Program-made: the position numbers and the translations under genes
NCBI GenBank assembly: GCA_947448095.1
Contig: CANFNN010000111.1
Location: 1 to 8,591, forward strand
From: Bacteriovoracaceae bacterium
GTDB taxonomy: Bacteria; Bdellovibrionota; Bacteriovoracia; Bacteriovoracales; Bacteriovoracaceae
Length of the DNA stretch: 8,591 nt
Direction of reading: 5' to 3'
Shown here: piece by piece, positions 6,325-8,591 of the stretch
How positions within the stretch are numbered: the first letter of the stretch is position 1
How the letters are laid out: the number at the start of each line of letters is the position of its first letter
Notes under the pieces: generated by a model
The model's input: the letters and a program-made list of their open reading frames with translations, nothing else
Database searches by the model: none
Told to the model about the DNA's origin: nothing

Positions 6325-8591
6325 CTAAACGTTGAGAATTTTAGTCTTCATATCCTGTAGCTTTTGAAGTGCCTGAATCGGGGTCAAATTCATAATGTCT
6401 AAGTTCTTTAAATCTTGTTCGATTCCCGTTAAGTACTCAGGAATACTTGGCGCCACCTCAAACATATTCAACTGATCGTTACCAAAGGAGATACGATCAA
6501 CCAGCTCGAGGGAAGATGAATTTTGATTCTTTTCAAGTTCTTTAAGGATTTCTTTGGAACGCTTGAGTACGTCCTTAGGTAGGCCTGCCAATTCCGCCAC
6601 ATGAATACCAAAACTCTGAGTGGCCCCTTGCTCGATCAATTCGTAGAGGAATTGAACTTTGCCATTTTTTTGCTCAGTTCTGACCGTGAGATTTTTTGCC
6701 TCAGGTAAGCTCTCAACCAGGGCAATTAATTCATGATAGTGGGTTGCAAAGAGGGTAAGTGCTTTTAATTTTTTTACAAAGTGCTCAACTAGGGACCAGG
6801 CTATCGAGAGACCATCATAGGTTGAGGTCCCGCGTCCAATTTCATCCAGAATAATTAACGATCTATCTGAGGCGTGGCGCAGGATTTCGGCGGTTTCTGC
6901 CATTTCTACCATGAAGGTTGATTGGCCACGTATGATGTCATCTGAGGCACCGAGACGTGAAAATAAGTAATCACACACTCCAAGCTCAGCAGAAGCTGCT
7001 GGAACAAAGCAGCCCAGTTGGGCGAGGTACTGAATAATGGCAGTTTCTCTCATCACCGTTGTTTTACCGGCCATGTTTGGGCCCGTAATTAGACCAAAGA
7101 AGCATTTTTCATTCAGGGCCATGTTGTGAGTCACAAAACTATCACGAATGTTGGCCTTGATTAGCGGATGCCAGGCTCCCTGGATTTTAATGATTTTTTT
7201 ATCCCCATGAAGAACGGGACGAATAAAGTTTTCTTGAAAACAAACCCAGGCAAGAGACTGGGCTACATCAATTTGAGCAAATCGTTTCGCAACATCAAGT
7301 ATCAGATAACCGTGATCCGCCATTTCTAAAGTGATCTTAGCAAAAATTTCTCGCTCAAGTTTAATCAATTTATCTAAAGCCGAGGTCACATCTTTTTCAA
7401 AGGCTTCAAGCTCTGAAGTGATATACCTTTCATTATTAACGAGTGTCTGGCGCCTCTGGAAAGTTTTAGGAACTTTAGAAAGATGAGAATTTGAAATCTC
7501 AATGAAATAACCTGAAATATTATTGTGTTTGATCTTAAGATTGCTGATGCCAGTATTTGCTCGGTACTTAGTTTCAAGTTTTAACAGTTCATCTGCCGCC
7601 GAATCTGAAAGTGAAGCTAAACGGTCTCTTTCTTTAGAGGCTCCCGCACGAATTAAGTTCCCTTTGTCGGGATGTGCGCCCATTTCGTCACTGATAGTGT
7701 CGCGGATCTCACGCGCCAGCTTACGAAGAAATTCAATGTCTTTTTTAGGTAGTTTTTGAAAGAAGTTGAATTCTTCTTTTTCCATTTCTGATTCTATTTC
7801 AAAAAAGATCTCTATCGCCAACGCCATGTTAATCATGTCACCGGCCGTAACTTTTTGAGTTGAGACCTTGGCCATGATTCGGTCCATGTCCCTGACATTC
7901 TCTAATTTACTGCGCAGAGTTTTTAAGAAAGGATTTTTTTTCATTAATCCTTCAATCAAGTCCAGTCGTTTGTTAATGACGTTAAGGTCACTCGAAGGAG
8001 ACTGGAAGTATTGGCGAAGATTTCGGGCACCCATGGAGGTTTTTGTTTTATCCATGTAGCCAAGAATGGAGTGGCTCTCCGTTTCGCGTGATCTGGGGAA
8101 AATTTCAAGCCCTGCAAGAGTTGAATAAGTGACCTTCATGTTTTCATCATTATTGATAATTCTGAAGGGACGTAGATGCGAAATTTTTTCAATCGTCTGA
8201 GTCGAAGTGACGTAGTAACTAACTGCTCCCAGAGGCGAGAGGACACCTAGGTTTTGTGCAATGATTCCATCACGCTGATAGGTGGGAATTAGTTTCTGAA
8301 TATAAAAAGCAGTGTGTTTTTCTTCAAAATATTCCTGACTCAAGTGGGTTTTGAGAACATCAATCGAACTCAAATATTCTTCTAAAAGAGGAAATTTATC
8401 CCATTGACCAAGATAAGAAATAAATTCTTTAGGCTTGATCATCATAAGTCGTTCACAGAACTCTTCGATGTGTTTAAAAGTGAGGCCAAAGAAGTCACCG
8501 GTAGTAAAATCTAAGAGTACGAGTGTAAAAATATGGTCCTGATAAAAACCAGAAGCGATAAATTTATTTTCCATCGCAGAAGTTTTATCAA
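6325..8591 (-). CDS. mutS: DNA mismatch repair protein MutS (5' partial)
   Basis: MutS recognises mismatched bases, clamps DNA and uses ATP to recruit MutL. The frame stays open to the window edge (Asp-Lys-Thr-Ser-Ala before the Met codon at 8574), and the visible protein begins at the connector domain. The mismatch-reading domain I and the true start therefore lie outside. Numbering from that Met: connector about 1-110, core/lever/clamp about 130-450, ATPase from about 460. Walker A is G498-P-N-M-A-G-K504-T, the signature motif is Q-S-T-F-M-V-E-M (551-558), Walker B is L-I-I-L-D577-E578-I-G-R-G-T, and the His switch is A-T-H612-Y-H-E. The dimer-interface segment Q-S-F-G-I-H-V-A-E-L-A-G-L-P (653-666) is present. 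Q701-L-N-M-F705 matches the sliding-clamp-binding pentapeptide, and the protein ends in the family's L-T-P-x-x-A-L-x-x-L segment. All catalytic motifs are intact, so this is the MutS1 repair enzyme rather than MutS2. The stop is TAG, 46 nt before the RDD gene. Confidence 0.98.
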   Translation of the reverse strand, partial: DKTSAMENKFIASGFYQDHIFTLVLLDFTTGDFFGLTFKHIEEFCERLMMIKPKEFISYLGQWDKFPLLEEYLSSIDVLKTHLSQEYFEEKHTAFYIQKLIPTYQRDGIIAQNLGVLSPLGAVSYYVTSTQTIEKISHLRPFRIINNDENMKVTYSTLAGLEIFPRSRETESHSILGYMDKTKTSMGARNLRQYFQSPSSDLNVINKRLDLIEGLMKKNPFLKTLRSKLENVRDMDRIMAKVSTQKVTAGDMINMALAIEIFFEIESEMEKEEFNFFQKLPKKDIEFLRKLAREIRDTISDEMGAHPDKGNLIRAGASKERDRLASLSDSAADELLKLETKYRANTGISNLKIKHNNISGYFIEISNSHLSKVPKTFQRRQTLVNNERYITSELEAFEKDVTSALDKLIKLEREIFAKITLEMADHGYLILDVAKRFAQIDVAQSLAWVCFQENFIRPVLHGDKKIIKIQGAWHPLIKANIRDSFVTHNMALNEKCFFGLITGPNMAGKTTVMRETAIIQYLAQLGCFVPAASAELGVCDYLFSRLGASDDIIRGQSTFMVEMAETAEILRHASDRSLIILDEIGRGTSTYDGLSIAWSLVEHFVKKLKALTLFATHYHELIALVESLPEAKNLTVRTEQKNGKVQFLYELIEQGATQSFGIHVAELAGLPKDVLKRSKEILKELEKNQNSSSLELVDRISFGNDQLNMFEVAPSIPEYLTGIEQDLKNLDIMNLTPIQALQKLQDMKTKILNV

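Noticed and set aside
8572..8591. MutS apparently lacking its mismatch-recognition domain I and starting at the ATG at 8574.
   Set aside because: The frame is open through the window edge with no stop, and the ATG falls where the connector domain normally begins. The truncation is caused by the window boundary, not the gene.

Overview
The window holds five protein-coding genes in two converging blocks and very little non-coding DNA. It is AT-rich, with long charged proteins and closely packed genes. The combination of MutS, an RDD membrane protein, a Cys-rich secreted papain-like protein and a giant FHA/coiled-coil protein would suit a Gram-negative predatory lineage such as Bdellovibrionota/Bacteriovoracales. 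That placement is inference from gene style, not from a marker I can verify.

Left block (+ strand, 1-3314): one very large gene, cut at its 5' end by the window edge. It encodes a degenerate FHA domain, then about 800 residues without a single proline predicted to form coiled coil, then a short hydrophobic stretch and a C-terminal globular region of about 200 residues. It looks like a scaffold or cytoskeleton-like protein. It is the least explained gene here.

Right block (- strand, read from 8591 down to 3311): mutS (its start and mismatch-recognition domain lie beyond the window edge), then a three-segment RDD-family membrane protein, then a secreted cysteine-rich protein with an NlpC/P60-like Cys/His layout, then an aldehyde dehydrogenase. 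Spacings are 46 nt, a 29-nt overlap and 60 nt, with no convincing terminator between them, so all four may be co-transcribed. The RDD gene and the secreted-protein gene overlap and are probably translationally coupled.

The two blocks meet tail to tail. Both stop codons lie in one TTAA tetranucleotide (3311-3314), so there is no intergenic space for a conventional terminator. The most notable non-coding signal is the mutS-RDD gap. There a 10-nt tandem repeat gives two alternative partners that can each base-pair with the ribosome-binding site/start codon region of the RDD gene. No tRNA, rRNA, CRISPR array, insertion sequence or prophage signature was seen, and no stretch above 300 bases lacks a gene.
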